Assembly: GCA_004293385.1 (NCBI GenBank)
Contig: RDYO01000023.1
Span: forward strand, 1 to 6,150
Length of the DNA: 6,150 nucleotides
Direction: 5' to 3'
From: Verrucomicrobiota bacterium
GTDB lineage: Bacteria > Verrucomicrobiota > Verrucomicrobiia > Opitutales > UBA953
A model generated the notes under the pieces. It made no database searches. It saw only the letters and a list, made by a program, of their open reading frames with translations, and was not told where the DNA came from. Within the stretch, counting starts at the first letter, position 1, and the number at the start of each line of letters is the position of its first letter. The position numbers and the translations under genes are program-made. This document shows positions 6,150 to 6,150 of the stretch, piece by piece.

Positions 6150-6150
6150 G

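Overview
The window is GC-rich, almost fully coding bacterial chromosome. Four housekeeping genes are clear. Three lie on the minus strand in the order fabD, lepA, lepB, and purH is divergent on the plus strand. No rRNA, tRNA, CRISPR array, transposase or phage gene is visible. The protein features (a long signal peptidase I with a big insertion, a FabD with GLSLGE in place of GHSLGE, and no Shine-Dalgarno sequence at the main starts) suggest a high-GC member of the PVC superphylum, perhaps Verrucomicrobia/Opitutae. That placement is an impression from protein flavour and has not been tested by a search.

Layout. Bases 1-185, downstream of lepB, hold a run of at least six short hairpins with recurring GCCCCTAC words, then a five-run C4 tract (G4 on the lepB mRNA strand) that begins 4 nt after the lepB stop. 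lepB (186-1529, minus) encodes signal peptidase I. lepA (1586-3385, minus, GTG start) encodes elongation factor 4. fabD (3459-4367, minus) encodes malonyl-CoA:ACP transacylase. Gaps of 56 and 73 nt without a convincing terminator fit one fabD-lepA-lepB transcription unit. lepA-lepB adjacency is also known from E. coli.

The 240-nt divergent spacer (4368-4607) is the most structured part. It has a 23-nt imperfect inverted repeat built from GCGGTT words. Inside it is the only strong Shine-Dalgarno sequence noticed at a plausible start, 4 nt ahead of a 22-codon ORF that ends in the right repeat arm. A second C-run tract follows just before the purH ATG. purH (4608-6149, plus) encodes the bifunctional AICAR transformylase/IMP cyclohydrolase and is complete; the window ends one base after its stop.

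Functionally, the minus-strand genes serve fatty acid synthesis (FabD), translation (LepA) and protein export (LepB), while PurH completes purine synthesis. No wholly new system is evident. The items most worth a second look are the structured fabD-purH spacer with its possible leader ORF, the repeat and G-tract cluster after lepB, and the large insertion in LepB.
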